The notes under the pieces: model-generated
Database searches by the model: none
Told to the model about the DNA's origin: nothing
Seen by the model: only the letters and a program-made list of their open reading frames with translations
Assembly: GCF_016909175.1 (NCBI RefSeq)
Contig: NZ_JAFBFI010000007.1
Coordinates: 1-64,000, forward strand
Direction: 5' to 3'
Source of the DNA: Peribacillus deserti
GTDB taxonomy: Bacteria > Bacillota > Bacilli > Bacillales > DSM-1321
DNA: 64,000 nucleotides
Translations under genes and position numbers: made by a program
In this document: in pieces, positions 63,796 through 64,000 of the stretch
Layout: every line of letters begins with the position of its first letter
How positions within the stretch are numbered: position 1 is the first letter of the stretch

Positions 63796-63820
63796 GAAAC
63801 GACGGAAATCCGCCGTTTTT
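63796..63820 (-). terminator. terminator of yozD
   Basis: On the minus strand AACGGCGG-att-TCCGTCGTT is followed by TCTTTAG; it lies about 35 nt past the yozD stop. On the plus strand GTTTTT follows. Confidence 0.65.
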
Positions 63821-63853
63821 GCTTTTCCCGCTGGCTCCTGGCATGATACGGGG

Positions 63854-64000
63854 CTATTCTTCAACCTCTTCATCAATGATTGATTTTTCAATCAGGTATT
63901 CAAATGTAATGTCTGCAATCTCTTCTAGTTCTTCCTGGGAAGGAACAAATCCTCTTTTCACCAGTTCATGAAAAAAGAATTCTGCGATTTCTTCCGTATC
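63854..64000 (-). CDS. yozD: YozD-like protein, 5' end beyond the window
   Basis: The last 48 codons are visible: DTEEIAEFFFHELVKRGFVP, then SQEELEEIADITFEYLIEKS and IIDEEVEE with a TAG at 63854. They match B. subtilis YozD (about 58 aa), so about 8-10 residues and the start lie outside. The function is unknown. Its presence near yodL and ctpA keeps the B. subtilis yod-region order. Confidence 0.85.
   Translation of the reverse strand, partial: DTEEIAEFFFHELVKRGFVPSQEELEEIADITFEYLIEKSIIDEEVEE

Overview
The window is low-GC Gram-positive DNA from an endospore-forming Bacillaceae (Bacillus/Cytobacillus-like). The evidence is AT-rich sequence with AGGAGG-type ribosome sites and many TTG/GTG starts, S-box (SAM-I) riboswitches, CsoR/CopZ/CopA, a stressosome (RsbR-RsbS-RsbT), spore genes (YunB, Spo0M, a second MurG, Ku/LigD) and a B. 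subtilis-like ctpA-yodJ-deoD-yodL-yozD neighbourhood. The species is not determined from sequence alone.

Region 1 (about 1-25.2 kb) looks like an accessory zone. It holds a twice-frameshifted flavohaemoglobin gene, a two-component system followed by a Met/His-rich DUF1541 lipoprotein and a VTT membrane protein, a broken SOS-controlled yolD, a siroheme-reductase-like protein beside copA, the copper module csoR-copZ-copA with two matching operator-like sites, an NlpC/P60 hydrolase, an isochorismatase-like hydrolase, an RsbR paralogue with an internal stop, and a stressosome module split into divergent rsbR and rsbS-rsbT arms with a DUF2294 gene stump upstream of rsbS. A small defence/immunity-like patch follows (a DUF3800 protein split into two frames, a SUKH protein, an unknown protein, a NERD protein), then an ascorbate-type PTS (ulaA-ulaB-ulaC) whose PRD regulator is frameshifted, a truncated sugar acetyltransferase and a probable transposase remnant.

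Region 2 (about 25.4-64 kb) is mostly intact chromosomal backbone. It has methionine synthesis (metH with yitJ behind one SAM riboswitch; a MetI/MetC-type transsulfuration enzyme behind another), yunB, a MOSC protein, glycerol catabolism (glpK, glpD with a GlpP-type leader hairpin between them), a PAP2 phosphatase, divergent ku and ligD (non-homologous end joining), dapF, carbonic anhydrase, an amidohydrolase, a GNAT acetyltransferase behind an elaborately folded leader, an orphan murG, a MATE exporter, an Hsp20-like protein, a CAP-domain secreted protein with a repeat linker, a MarR regulator, ydaT, a COG0523 GTPase, ctpA, yodJ, deoD, yodL, spo0M overlapping a Hanks-type kinase, and yozD cut by the window end.

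The most interesting unexplained signals are the leader at about 48.83-49.03 kb, which contains a T-arm-like hairpin and a long mutually exclusive helix and sequesters the ribosome site of the GNAT gene; an orphan promoter-terminator pair at 33.3-33.4 kb that could encode a small RNA of about 95 nt; a 21-bp tandem repeat just before it; three copies of a GC-rich dispersed repeat; and the concentration of broken genes in the first 25 kb. Several small genes not obvious from ORF length are also present (38-aa ORF at 47.2 kb, DUF2639 gene at 49.7 kb, yozD at the end).
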